A DNA stretch of 64,000 nucleotides, from contig NZ_QOVF01000001.1 in NCBI RefSeq assembly GCF_008365385.1, forward strand, positions 1,302,001 through 1,366,000, in the 5' to 3' direction. How positions within the stretch are numbered: the stretch's first letter is position 1; each line of letters starts with the position of its first letter. Shown here piece by piece: positions 1 to 10,126 of this stretch. The translations under genes and the position numbers were made by a program. The DNA is from Halopseudomonas laoshanensis. GTDB lineage: Bacteria; Pseudomonadota; Gammaproteobacteria; Pseudomonadales; Pseudomonadaceae. The notes under the pieces are model-generated. The model did no database searches. It saw only the letters and a list, made by a program, of their open reading frames with translations, and was not told the DNA's origin.

Positions 1-2
1 AC

Positions 3-962
3 AACCCCTTGATCGATCTGGTACCACCGCAAGGCATCAAGCTCACGCCCCGCCACTACGCCTACCTGAAAATATCCGAAGGCTGTAACCACAGCTGCAG
101 CTTCTGCATCATCCCCAGCATGCGCGGCAAACTGGTCAGCCGCCCGATTGGCGATGTGCTGGGTGAAGCCGAGCGCCTGGCCAAGGCCGGCGTGAAGGAA
201 CTGCTGGTTATCTCCCAGGACACCAGCGCCTACGGCGTTGATATCAAATACCGCACCGGTTTCTGGAACGGCCGCCCGGTCAAATCACGCATGACCGAAA
301 TGTGCGAAGCGCTTAGCGAGCTGGGCATCTGGGTACGCCTGCACTACGTTTACCCCTACCCGCACGTAGATGAACTGATTCCGCTGATGGCCCAAGGCAA
401 GATCCTGCCGTACCTGGATATCCCCTTCCAGCACGCCAGCCCGAAAGTGCTCAAGGCCATGAAACGCCCTGCCTTTGAAGACAAGACCCTGGCGCGCATC
501 AAGAAATGGCGCGAGATCTGCCCGGAGCTGACCATCCGTTCGACCTTTATTGTCGGCTTCCCCGGTGAAACCGAAGAAGACTTCCAGTACCTGCTCGACT
601 GGCTGACCGAAGCCCAGCTCGACCGCGTCGGCTGCTTCAAATACTCCGCCGTCGAAGGCGCCCCCGCCAACCTGTTGGCCGACTCAGTACCTGAAGAGGT
701 CAAGGAAGAACGCTGGGAACGCTTTATGGCTCACCAGCAAGTGATCAGCAGCGCGCGCCTGCAGCAGAAGATCGGCAACGTGATTCAGGTAGTGATCGAC
801 GAAGTGGACGAAGACGGTCCTATCGGCCGCTCCATGGCCGACGCCCCGGAGATCGACGGCAACGTCTATATCGACACCGAACAAGACCTGCAGCCAGGCG
901 ATATGATCACCGTCAGAGTCACCGACGCTGATGAATATGATCTTTGGGCTGAGCAGATCTAA
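3..962 (+). CDS. rimO: Ribosomal protein uS12 methylthiotransferase RimO (5' end missing)
   Basis: Radical-SAM methylthiotransferase that modifies the conserved aspartate of ribosomal protein uS12 in the cytoplasm. The visible part starts just before the radical-SAM cluster motif CxxxCxxC (within [16 protein letters not shown]), runs through the SAM fold ([10 protein letters not shown] segment) and ends with a TRAM domain (about the last 65 residues, containing [19 protein letters not shown]). The N-terminal UPF0004 domain lies left of the window. The reading frame stays open to the window edge, and the TTG at position 9 is an internal leucine codon, so the gene is cut by the edge and is not short. 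A hairpin follows 33 bases after the stop. Confidence 0.96.
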   Translation, partial: NPLIDLVPPQGIKLTPRHYAYLKISEGCNHSCSFCIIPSMRGKLVSRPIGDVLGEAERLAKAGVKELLVISQDTSAYGVDIKYRTGFWNGRPVKSRMTEMCEALSELGIWVRLHYVYPYPHVDELIPLMAQGKILPYLDIPFQHASPKVLKAMKRPAFEDKTLARIKKWREICPELTIRSTFIVGFPGETEEDFQYLLDWLTEAQLDRVGCFKYSAVEGAPANLLADSVPEEVKEERWERFMAHQQVISSARLQQKIGNVIQVVIDEVDEDGPIGRSMADAPEIDGNVYIDTEQDLQPGDMITVRVTDADEYDLWAEQI

Positions 963-994
963 CCAACACCGCCCCGCGTCAACGGCTCCCTGCA

Positions 995-1017
995 AATGGC
1001 CGAGCCCCTCGGCCATT
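995..1017 (+). terminator. Hairpin after rimO
   Basis: Perfect 10-bp inverted repeat AATGGCCGAG / CTCGGCCATT with a 3-base CCC loop, 33 bases downstream of the rimO stop. The stem is strong but no T-run follows, so termination here is likely but not certain. Confidence 0.6.
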
Positions 1018-1439
1018 AATCAGTTCCACGACGCCCGACATTTTCCCCGACACAAACCTTGGCACCACCAAAAAACTCCGGCACTATCCAGTGACTGCAA
1101 GCCCGCTTGTCAGCACCCTTCCCCTCTCGGCACGGATGCCCGATAAACCCGCCTGCACACAGTTTTTGCATAACCCTGCCATTGCAGGTTCCTGAAGCTG
1201 TGCAGAACGGGCGGTAGCGTGCTTGAACAACGATTACAAGAGCAATTGGCTCGCAAACCGGGATAGAGAGCGAACTCGGTACGGCCATAATGGAGTTATA
1301 TCGAATGCAGTCTAAGGTGCTTAATATAGTAGAGAACGCGTGATGTACGTTGTGGTTTTTATTATAAATTCCTTAAAATAATAAGAACATTAAAACGCTT
1401 ATTAATGATGCGCTCGATCTAATCACCGTTAGGAGCAAC
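1018..1439. other. Intergenic stretch before the accessory island
   Basis: About 420 bases without a convincing gene. The first 270 bases have the GC-rich character of the neighbouring core genes. From about 1290 onward the sequence becomes clearly AT-rich, which marks the edge of the accessory island. The last bases before the next start read CCGTTAGGAGCAAC. This contains a GTTAGG core like the recombination point of integron cassettes and also a GGAG ribosome binding site. Short open frames here (931-1146 +, 1016-1288 -) have no recognisable features. Confidence 0.5.
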
Positions 1440-2672
1440 ATGCATATACCAAGTGAACGAGTCTACTCTGAGATGCGCTCCGAAGCCGCTTCACTTTGGA
1501 TAGTGCCTGCTAATGAAGGTGAAGAAATCGCGATTCTAATTAAAGCACCAAGCTCATCCATAAAAGCATTGATTGCTGGCTGTACCTTAGAGTTTTTATT
1601 TGGAAAGCATAATGAATATCTATGTAACGGTGTGAGAATTCACGATATGCCCGATGCGCCAATATTGATATCTGGTGCACAGCGAAATAATGAAGAGCAT
1701 CGAGCATTATTAAGGCTACTAAACGACCTTACAGGTCCAGTATTTCTTTTCAATGAAATGGATGTATGTCTTGCCTGGACAAATCTAACAATAACTGAAT
1801 CTGATGCAAGCAGGCTAAAGGAAAGTATTGGAGAGAGTTCTTCCATATATACAGGTAATTTTACAAGCGATTGCTCGCATGCACTTGATTGCTTCTGTTA
1901 CTCAGCTGATCAAACAAAAACATATCCAGGTGCTTCATTAATTCCCCTTGAGCTTGTAGGGCCTGGCCTAGAGCCGTGGAGGATTAATAATAATAGCTTT
2001 ATTGGTATTCGCGAGAACCACTCCCTAGTAATAGACGAGAAAAATGAAGGTGAAATTTTCGAGCGTGCTATATGGGCATCACTTGAATCAGTATTTCCAT
2101 TCAATATATATAAAAACCCGAAAGTTATAATTGGTAAAAAAACCAGAGAATTAACCGACATTCTAGCATTTCATCAATATGGCAGCATTTTAATAGAAGC
2201 AAAAGATCTGTCCGTATTTCAGGCGGGGTTTGTACGAGACCAAGAAAGAAGAACAAATGGGGTAAAAAAGCAGATATCGAAAGCAATTAAACAACTCATT
2301 GGCTCAATTAATGCTGTAAAAAGCGGAAGCGATATTTTTGATTCAAGAGGAGATTCAGTAGATATCGTTCGCGACCAACCATTTCACTGCATAATTCTTA
2401 TTACTGAAATGATGCACTGGGGTGAATGGAATGAAATAGAGAAAGAAATTGTGGAGGCAATGAGATCAACCGGCTCATTTTTTAATCTATTAGATTTGCG
2501 TGAATTTATTACCTTGTTAAAAGGCAGCTCTGGTCGCGCAGAGTTGCTCGATTATAATCTAATGGAGCGATGTAAAGCCTTTGTCGAATGCGGCTCTGTT
2601 CATTTGAGAAGCCAGATCGCTCCTAACAATACACTGCAGCCGACGCCAAAAAGCGGCGCGTCTGAGCTTTAA
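1440..2672 (+). CDS. PD-(D/E)XK nuclease-like accessory protein
   Basis: 410-residue protein of no family I can name. What is visible: a probable restriction-endonuclease-like core in the second half, with an acidic helix GEIFERA (about residues 204-210), then ELTD (Asp240) and LIEAK (Glu253, Lys255). Spacing and order fit the D-xn-ExK active site of the PD-(D/E)XK fold. The first 190 residues match nothing I know. Codon and base use is strikingly AT-rich compared with its neighbours, which suggests transfer. The last 15 residues (NNTLQPTPKSGASEL) are encoded by an attC-like site, a pattern expected when a cassette ORF runs into its recombination site. The start is supported by GGAG 6 bases upstream. 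A nuclease role in phage or plasmid defence is inference from fold and context. Confidence 0.75.
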   Translation: MHIPSERVYSEMRSEAASLWIVPANEGEEIAILIKAPSSSIKALIAGCTLEFLFGKHNEYLCNGVRIHDMPDAPILISGAQRNNEEHRALLRLLNDLTGPVFLFNEMDVCLAWTNLTITESDASRLKESIGESSSIYTGNFTSDCSHALDCFCYSADQTKTYPGASLIPLELVGPGLEPWRINNNSFIGIRENHSLVIDEKNEGEIFERAIWASLESVFPFNIYKNPKVIIGKKTRELTDILAFHQYGSILIEAKDLSVFQAGFVRDQERRTNGVKKQISKAIKQLIGSINAVKSGSDIFDSRGDSVDIVRDQPFHCIILITEMMHWGEWNEIEKEIVEAMRSTGSFFNLLDLREFITLLKGSSGRAELLDYNLMERCKAFVECGSVHLRSQIAPNNTLQPTPKSGASEL

Positions 2673-2680
2673 CGTTATGG
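2621..2680 (+). repeat. attC-like integron recombination site
   Basis: Imperfect inverted repeat spanning the end of the nuclease-like gene and the start of the next. The outer arms TCCTAAC (2621-2627) and GTTATGGA (2674-2681) pair as TCC-TAAC with TCCATAAC. The inner arms CAGCCGACGCC and GGCGCGTCTG pair with bulged bases around an AAAAAGC loop. This layout (R''/L''/L'/R' with extrahelical bases) is that of integron attC sites. The right core GTTATGG departs from the GTTRRRY consensus. No integrase gene is in the window, so this would be an orphan cassette site. Confidence 0.55.
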
Positions 2681-3483
2681 ATAAGAAAGTTGAGCAGGCA
2701 TACAAGGAAATGACACTTTTATACCTGAAAGACGAGATCTTCTCTTGGTACCCGCGTACAGAATCCGGAGATTACGCGAAGCAAGATGGCTGGAATAGAC
2801 CGTACGACTATCTTGATATCGCATACAAGATCATCGAGACGCACTCCTCATCGTTCGAGCTAATCGACTGCGTCTCCAACCTGAAAAGAGCAATCGATCA
2901 CCGCATAAAGAAAATATCGACTGACTATCAATTCAAAAGCATGAACCGGTTTGGTCTACCCAAAGAGAGCTTGCAAAAGCTTGAAGCATTGGGTTTGGCT
3001 AAACCCGCGATCATTAAGACCATTACCAGCATCAGAAACGTCGTCGAGCATCAATTTGAAGATCCTCCGGGAGTAGACAGATGTTCAGAATTGGCTGACT
3101 TCACTTGGTATTTCCTTAAATCCACCGATGGCGTGTCCAGAAACATTCCAAACACATTCTTGCTAAGCAATGACTTTGTGAGCGGATACGACGACGAATT
3201 TTGGCTTTGTTTTTCCATTGGCGACGACAAGCTATGGCAAGGTGTCAGTGTCTACGGGTGGGTAAAGGCTTCTCACCTTTCATTGCAGCAAACATCGGAG
3301 CTCAAGATCAATCTTGAGACTCTCCAGATACGAGGGGAAAGTGAAAGAACTGAAATCGATCACCAAGTGCTGGCGGGGCTTAACGGCGATGCACCGCTCT
3401 TTGTTCGGGGCCAATGCTGCTTTACAGATTCAGCCTATGTCAGGCTCATTCATTCCTACTTCTCGGCCGACCGGCATCTTTAA
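2677..3483 (+). CDS. HEPN-like accessory protein
   Basis: 268-residue protein with no exact family recognised. The N-terminal half is helical and contains SIRNVVEHQF, an R-x4-H motif (Arg120, His125) at the end of a helix. This is the catalytic signature of HEPN-fold RNases and HEPN-like nucleic-acid proteins. An earlier helix has LKRAIDHRI. The C-terminal part (about 140-268) is a separate beta-rich region of unknown role. The ATG lies inside the GTTATGG core of the attC-like site, so the gene begins at the cassette boundary with no clear ribosome binding site. Base composition is closer to the host than that of the gene before it. Together with the upstream nuclease-like gene it looks like cassette cargo. 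An RNase or defence role is inference. Confidence 0.7.
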   Translation: MDKKVEQAYKEMTLLYLKDEIFSWYPRTESGDYAKQDGWNRPYDYLDIAYKIIETHSSSFELIDCVSNLKRAIDHRIKKISTDYQFKSMNRFGLPKESLQKLEALGLAKPAIIKTITSIRNVVEHQFEDPPGVDRCSELADFTWYFLKSTDGVSRNIPNTFLLSNDFVSGYDDEFWLCFSIGDDKLWQGVSVYGWVKASHLSLQQTSELKINLETLQIRGESERTEIDHQVLAGLNGDAPLFVRGQCCFTDSAYVRLIHSYFSADRHL

Positions 3484-3569
3484 TTAACTTTGCAGGAGCA
3501 GGTCTTGTCTTTCGCTACCACTTCAACCGCTTATGCCCCTAACCAATCGTTAATCAATCAAGGAAGCGC

Positions 3570-3820
3570 ATGAGGTACTACGACGATATTCTCTCGGGCG
3601 AGGTTATAACGCTTGGACCGCGACAAATCACCAAGGAGGCCTCTTTGCGGTTCTGCAATGAATTCGATCGTCTTCCGGTTCACCTAGAAAAACCAGAAAG
3701 AGCTACGGTGTCGTCAGGTGCAAGCTTGAAACCTTAGGCCAGGATCGCGGCTTAGTCATGTCGGCAACGGTCGATTATCTCCTGGCGTCAAAGCCACCCA
3801 GCTCCGAAACGGCTGATTAG
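3570..3820 (+). pseudogene. MaoC-family dehydratase remnant
   Basis: An ATG at 3570 with AAGGA six bases upstream opens a frame reading MRYYDDILSGEVITLGPRQ, a typical start of single-domain MaoC-like hydratases (usually about 150 residues). It continues to an EFDRLPVH segment resembling the family's FDPQPFH motif and then stops at 3735. A second frame from about 3740 to the TAG at 3818 reads DRGLVMSATVDYLLASKPP, which resembles the usual C-terminus of the family. The middle third is missing and the two ends are in different frames, so this is a deleted, frameshifted gene. It sits directly after the cassette-like genes. Confidence 0.6.
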
Positions 3821-3850
3821 CGCGGCCGGCCGCACTGGGTAGTGCCTCTA

Positions 3851-4294
3851 TTATTCCTTGGCGGCGTATTTGTCTTTCATCAGATAGGCATAAGCCGTAT
3901 TAAACGCAACCTCCTGATAGACCTTCAGATCAGTTTCGGCATAATCAATCTGTATCGGATTGCGCTTCAGTGATTCCTTGATATCGGTCGTGGACATGAT
4001 GATCACGTCCAGGTCGCTGATCAGCTCGATGGCCGCTTCCAGCTTGAAACCCACTGCGCCGCCGGCAAACTTACCCTTCATCGGTCGCTGGCGAATAACC
4101 ACCCGGTCAACCTTGTAATCTTCCATCAATTTGGCAAAGGTCTGCTGAAAGTAGCGCAGCTCGCGGGTGCTGTTGATGTCTGTCAACGTCAGCCGCCGGG
4201 AGCGAAAATCAGGCAGCTCAAAAATTTCGTCTGTCAGCGATAACAAACATACGTTCACGTCATTACTGTTGATTTCAACACCACACACTTTCAT
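3851..4294 (-). CDS. DUF3010 family protein
   Basis: 147-residue cytoplasmic protein starting MKVCGVEINSNDVNVCLLSL, recognised as the DUF3010 family. Its beta-rich N-terminus resembles RNase H-like folds, but no catalytic role is established that I know of. The open frame extends 81 codons further upstream; the chosen ATG at 4294 matches the usual family start and length, and a GGGTG lies 5 bases before it. It reads away from the small DUF3297 gene, sharing a 180-base intergenic region with it. Composition is host-like, so it marks the end of the accessory island. Confidence 0.85.
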   Translation of the reverse strand: MKVCGVEINSNDVNVCLLSLTDEIFELPDFRSRRLTLTDINSTRELRYFQQTFAKLMEDYKVDRVVIRQRPMKGKFAGGAVGFKLEAAIELISDLDVIIMSTTDIKESLKRNPIQIDYAETDLKVYQEVAFNTAYAYLMKDKYAAKE

Positions 4295-4473
4295 AGAGCA
4301 CCCGATTTGGCTAGATGCGCGTATTGTAGCGCAAAATGCCTGGGCATTAGGCTGTCGCCAGCAAAACGCCGCCCAGCGTCGTTGGCGAGCGCTGAAAACC
4401 TTGCGTCCGTTCTTGAGTGCGGATTCTTTACTGTCTAAGATGGTCGCCTTTATTTCCGACTCAGGGCCACCGC

Positions 4474-4722
4474 ATGACCGATACCAAATCGCTACCACCT
4501 CTACCGGATCGACTCTCGAGCAATCCCCGTAGCCCACATTATGTAGAAGCGATTTTCGAGAATGATGTTGGCATCATGCTGAACGGCAAAGAGCGCACCA
4601 ACGTTGAGGAATACTGCATCAGCGAAGGTTGGATCAAGACCCCCTCCCCTAAAGCATTGGACCGCCGCGGCCAGCCGCTGCTGATCACGCTGAAGGGCAC
4701 GGTTGAAGCCTTTTACAGATAA
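4474..4722 (+). CDS. DUF3297 family protein
   Basis: 82-residue protein beginning MTDTKSLPPLPDRLSSNPRSP and containing NDVGIMLNGKERTNVEEYCISEGWIK, which matches the DUF3297 family of small conserved proteobacterial proteins of unknown function. The frame is open for 19 codons further upstream, but the ATG at 4474 gives the family's usual start. No membrane segment or signal peptide. Followed 64 bases later by the DUF1456 gene on the same strand. Confidence 0.82.
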   Translation: MTDTKSLPPLPDRLSSNPRSPHYVEAIFENDVGIMLNGKERTNVEEYCISEGWIKTPSPKALDRRGQPLLITLKGTVEAFYR

Positions 4723-4786
4723 CTAGAACCCGTACTGCAGTTAGCCTTTGAACACGTTTGGCTTATCTGAAACCAGGAATTGCAAC

Positions 4787-5269
4787 TTGACCAACAACGA
4801 TATTTTACGCCGCGTACGTTATACCTTTGACCTGAAAGACAGCACTGTGATCGACATACTCGCCTTGGCCGATACGGAGGTGACCGCAGAGCAGGTAGCT
4901 GGCTGGTTGAAGAGAGAGGACGACGATGGCTTTCTGAAGATGAAAGACGTTGAAATGGTCGCTTTTCTGAATGGTTTTATTAACTTCAAGCGTGGCAAGC
5001 GTGATGGCGCGCAGCCGCCGCTGGAAGAACGCCTTAACAATAATATGGTGCTGCAAAAACTCAAGATCGCTCTGAATTTGCAGGCCGAAGGCGTTTTGCA
5101 CCTGTTGGAGCTGGCCGACTTCCGGCTGAGCAAGCACGAACTAAGTGCTTTTTTCCGCAAGCCCGGCAACAAGAACTACCGGGAATGCAAAGATCAGATC
5201 CTGCGCAAGTTCTTGCTCGGTATGCAACTGCAAGCAAGACCCGGTGAGACTGACCCAGAGTTAGAGTAA
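4787..5269 (+). CDS. DUF1456 family protein (YehS-like)
   Basis: About 160 residues with two repeats of a DUF1456 unit: NNDILRRVRYTFDLKDSTVIDILALA near the start and NNMVLQKLKIALNLQAEGVLHLLELADF in the middle, each followed by a TAEQVAGWLK- or SKHELSAFFR-type helix. Same architecture and length as E. coli YehS; function unknown, cytoplasmic. I chose the TTG at 4787 because AGGA lies 9 bases before it and it gives the family's N-terminus; the more distant TTG at 4748 adds 13 unrelated residues. It ends 41 bases before the end of the convergent katG, with a shared hairpin between them. Confidence 0.86.
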   Translation: MTNNDILRRVRYTFDLKDSTVIDILALADTEVTAEQVAGWLKREDDDGFLKMKDVEMVAFLNGFINFKRGKRDGAQPPLEERLNNNMVLQKLKIALNLQAEGVLHLLELADFRLSKHELSAFFRKPGNKNYRECKDQILRKFLLGMQLQARPGETDPELE

Positions 5270-5279
5270 AGCTGATCGT

Positions 5280-5304
5280 CGGCGGCACCCAGAGGGCGCC
5301 GCCG
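5280..5304. terminator. Hairpin between convergent DUF1456 and katG genes
   Basis: CGGCGGC-A-CCC, loop AGA, GGG-C-GCCGCCG: 10 base pairs with one mismatch. It sits in the 41-base gap between two convergent genes and so could serve both. No T-run on either side. Confidence 0.5.
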
Positions 5305-5310
5305 CGAGCA

Positions 5311-7915
<2,605 letters not shown>

Positions 7916-8401
7916 GTGAAAATGGTCATACTTGGTAATGCAGGGTCGGGTAAGAGCACACTCTCGAAAAAACTCATTGCCATGGAACCAGCTGCGCGCC
8001 TGTCATTGGATGACGTGGCGTTTGACGCCGGCCCTGAAAGGCGTCAGCTGCAAGACAGCATCAACCAGGTTAAGCGCTTCATTGCTGATAACGATAGCTG
8101 GATAATCGAAGGTTGTTACGCGGATATTATCGAAGCCATTTTGGCGGATTGTGATGAGCTGATTTTCCTTAACCCCGGAGTTGATGTGTGCATTGCGCAC
8201 TGCCGCTCCCGACCTTGGGAGCCCGATAAGTTCAGCTCCAAACAGGAACAGGATGACTACCTGGCCAACCTTCTCGTCTGGGTGCGCACCTATGAGACCC
8301 GCGCAGACGAGTATGGGCTACACCAACACCGGGCGCTGTATGAGTCTTTCGATGGCAAGAAGCGGGAGCTCAACCACCCAAGCGAGTACTCAATGGTGTA
8401 G
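7916..8401 (+). CDS. P-loop small-molecule kinase-like ATPase
   Basis: 161-residue protein of the topology-modulation/shikimate-kinase-like P-loop group. The Walker A motif GNAGSGKST is at residues 7-15 (start at GTG 7916), followed by a LSLDDVAF segment that could carry the acidic base, a SWIIEGCYAD strand, and CDELIFLNPGVDVCIAHCRSRPWE near the lid. Proteins of this kind are annotated only as AAA family ATPases; the substrate is unknown. The GTG is chosen because GAGG lies 8 bases before it and the P-loop then begins at the normal distance from the N-terminus. Convergent with the ClpP-like gene, 21 bases apart. Confidence 0.75.
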   Translation: MKMVILGNAGSGKSTLSKKLIAMEPAARLSLDDVAFDAGPERRQLQDSINQVKRFIADNDSWIIEGCYADIIEAILADCDELIFLNPGVDVCIAHCRSRPWEPDKFSSKQEQDDYLANLLVWVRTYETRADEYGLHQHRALYESFDGKKRELNHPSEYSMV

Positions 8402-8422
8402 CCATCGCAACCGCAGCGCAGC

Positions 8423-8986
8423 TCAGATCACAGCGTGGACCAGCCCGAGCTCGAGCGCCTCGTTGCTATCGATATACCAATTTTCAGGAGCTCGGTCGCG
8501 GATCGTTTTGAAATTGACCTTCAAGCCCTTGATGATTGCCCGGAAGCCCTCCTCCTCGATGGATATCGAATGTTCGATCTCGTGCAGCGTGGCCTTGAGC
8601 GCCGCAACGCAGGTTCGCAGTGGCCCGTCGACAAGCAACTTCTTGTGCATCTGGCGCTCGTGGATCATCAGCCAGGTCGTTTCGGTCAGGAAGCGGCATT
8701 CGACCGGGAAGGACGACATGAAGGTCGCACCCGCCGAATAGACCGCAACTTTGCCGAGGAAGATCATCTCGCGCCCCTTCTGCTCACGCAGCAAACGCAC
8801 ATCGTCACCCATCGTGCGCGCCACCTCAGGATCGCCGCCAAGAGTTGTGATCGCAACAATGATCGGCCCGGTGGCCGAGCAACCGTCAAGCTGCTGCCGG
8901 AAGCTGTCATACATGTCCTGATCGACAGTGCCGGACAGTCGTATGTGCGGGCTGGCAAGTTGGGCGTGACGTTTGGAATCGGGCAT
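8423..8986 (-). CDS. Orphan ClpP-family serine peptidase-like protein
   Basis: 187 residues with the ClpP/crotonase fold. Candidate catalytic Ser84 is in VAVYSAGATFM, His109 in WLMIHERQ, and a ClpP-like end TIRDRAPENWYIDSNEALELGLV supplies an Asp (Asp164). The order and spacing match ClpP (Ser, about 25 residues, His, about 50, Asp). Unlike housekeeping clpP it has no clpX, lon or tig beside it, and the nucleophile context YSAGATF differs from the usual AASMA. Probably a specialised peptidase or a ClpP-class paralogue; partner chaperone unknown. No signal peptide. Ends 21 bases from the convergent P-loop gene. Confidence 0.8.
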   Translation of the reverse strand: MPDSKRHAQLASPHIRLSGTVDQDMYDSFRQQLDGCSATGPIIVAITTLGGDPEVARTMGDDVRLLREQKGREMIFLGKVAVYSAGATFMSSFPVECRFLTETTWLMIHERQMHKKLLVDGPLRTCVAALKATLHEIEHSISIEEEGFRAIIKGLKVNFKTIRDRAPENWYIDSNEALELGLVHAVI

Positions 8987-9172
8987 CAGAAAGCTCCGGA
9001 GTCTAGGGATAGGTTGGTCGGATAAGTTGATCAGGTCGTCTTGGAGTATAGAGAGAATAAACAGGTGTACCTGCCGTCGGGACTAATTGCCGCGACCGCA
9101 TCGTTCGTGATCTATGCTTGCCTGTATGCTCCGTCGGCCGCCCTACTCCCAAGCTTAGACCCATCGTGGTGA

Positions 9173-9226
9173 TGGTAATCGGGCCGATTGGAGGCTGCTC
9201 TGAGCAGCAAATGTTGGCCATTACCA
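9173..9226. repeat. Nested inverted repeat upstream of the VOC gene
   Basis: Outer arms TGGTAAT (9173-9179) and ATTACCA (9220-9226), then GGCC pairs at 9182-9185 and 9216-9219, with an inner perfect 7-bp hairpin GCTGCTC / GAGCAGC at 9194-9208. The flanking GGTGA and CACCC extend the stem imperfectly. It lies 25 bases before the next start codon and could be a leader structure or the terminator of a short transcript. Confidence 0.45.
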
Positions 9227-9250
9227 CCCACCATTCACAGGAGAAGTTTG

Positions 9251-9646
9251 ATGAAAAGCAATCCTGTTGTGCATTTTGAGATTTACGTACAAGACATGGC
9301 CCGCGCCAAGGCGTTCTATGAGGCTGTGCTGGAGACCAAGCTTGAGCAAATGCCCAATCCCACTCCCGAGGTGGAGATGGATATGTGGTTCTTCCCTATG
9401 GATAAAGAGCACGGCATGAGCAGCTACGGTGCAGGCGGCATGCTGGTGAAAATGGAAGGATTTACTCCGGGCGGCGGTGGCACCCTGGTGTATTTTGGCT
9501 GCGATGACTGCGGCGTGCAGGCTGCCCGAGCTGCAGCGTCAGGGGGAAGTGTATCCCAGGAAAAAACAGCCATCGGTGAACATGGCTTCTGCGCGCTGGC
9601 CAAGGATACCGAAGGCAATCTGATTGGATTTCATTCAATGGCGTAG
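9251..9646 (+). CDS. VOC (glyoxalase/bleomycin resistance) superfamily protein
   Basis: 131-residue single VOC module: HFEIYVQDMARAKAFYEAVL (first beta-alpha unit with the conserved FYE), GAGGMLVKMEGFTPGGGGTLVYFGCDD in the middle, and KDTEGNLIGFHSM at the end. This is the type often called YCII/PhnB-like or Glo-EDI-BRP-like; its metal site and substrate cannot be told from sequence. The ATG at 9251 has ACAGGAG 6-8 bases before it. The open frame reaches 21 codons further up, but those codons fall within the inverted repeat. The HIT gene follows 33 bases later on the same strand, possibly one operon. Confidence 0.85.
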   Translation: MKSNPVVHFEIYVQDMARAKAFYEAVLETKLEQMPNPTPEVEMDMWFFPMDKEHGMSSYGAGGMLVKMEGFTPGGGGTLVYFGCDDCGVQAARAAASGGSVSQEKTAIGEHGFCALAKDTEGNLIGFHSMA

Positions 9647-9679
9647 TGCCTGATCGTCATATTTTTCTGAGGTCTATTT

Positions 9680-10117
9680 ATGGCTGAGTGCCCTTTTTGC
9701 GACATTATCCAAGGCAATCTCGAAGCAAGTGTCATTTATGAGGATGATCTGGTTCTGGCCATCGTGCCTCTGCATGCGCCTTACCCAGAATCAGCGCTGG
9801 TTTTCCCCAAGGAGCATATCGATCACTTTACTGATCTGCCCAGGGATTTGGCCACGCATGTCATGAGCGTCGGCTTCGATCTGAGCAAAAAGATCATGAG
9901 TGAGTATCAGCCGGGGCGCATGGGTATGGGGGTACATGGGTATGGTGTTCCCCATGCCCACTTCAACGTCTTCCCACAGAACCATCCGATGGATGTTGTA
10001 TTCAGAAAAATGGCTTATATCAAGGACGGTGAAGTCAGATTCGGCTTCAAGAATTTGCCTGTTCCATCCCGTGAACAAATGGATGAAATAGCACGAACTT
10101 TAAGAGAGAAAACATAA
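9680..10117 (+). CDS. HIT family protein with altered triad
   Basis: 145-residue histidine-triad nucleotide-binding protein, a family that hydrolyses or transfers nucleoside phosphoramidates and related compounds. N-terminal CPFCDIIQG has the CxxC of Hint-like zinc sites, and PESALVFPKEHID is typical. The triad reads PHAHFNVFP: His92 and His94 (the nucleophile position) are kept, but the third histidine is Asn96. That is unusual for Hint proteins. Good start with TGAGG about 12 bases upstream. It is followed 9 bases later by a small transglutaminase-like gene, which suggests a shared transcript. Confidence 0.88.
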   Translation: MAECPFCDIIQGNLEASVIYEDDLVLAIVPLHAPYPESALVFPKEHIDHFTDLPRDLATHVMSVGFDLSKKIMSEYQPGRMGMGVHGYGVPHAHFNVFPQNHPMDVVFRKMAYIKDGEVRFGFKNLPVPSREQMDEIARTLREKT

Positions 10118-10126
10118 GGAGAGCGT

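Noticed and set aside
1171-1190. Short inverted repeat AACC-TGC / GCA-GGTT
   Set aside because: Only seven interrupted pairs, no gene end or start nearby; likely chance.
1016-1288. Small open frames in the gap after rimO
   Set aside because: No ribosome binding site, no recognisable motif, and overlap on both strands.
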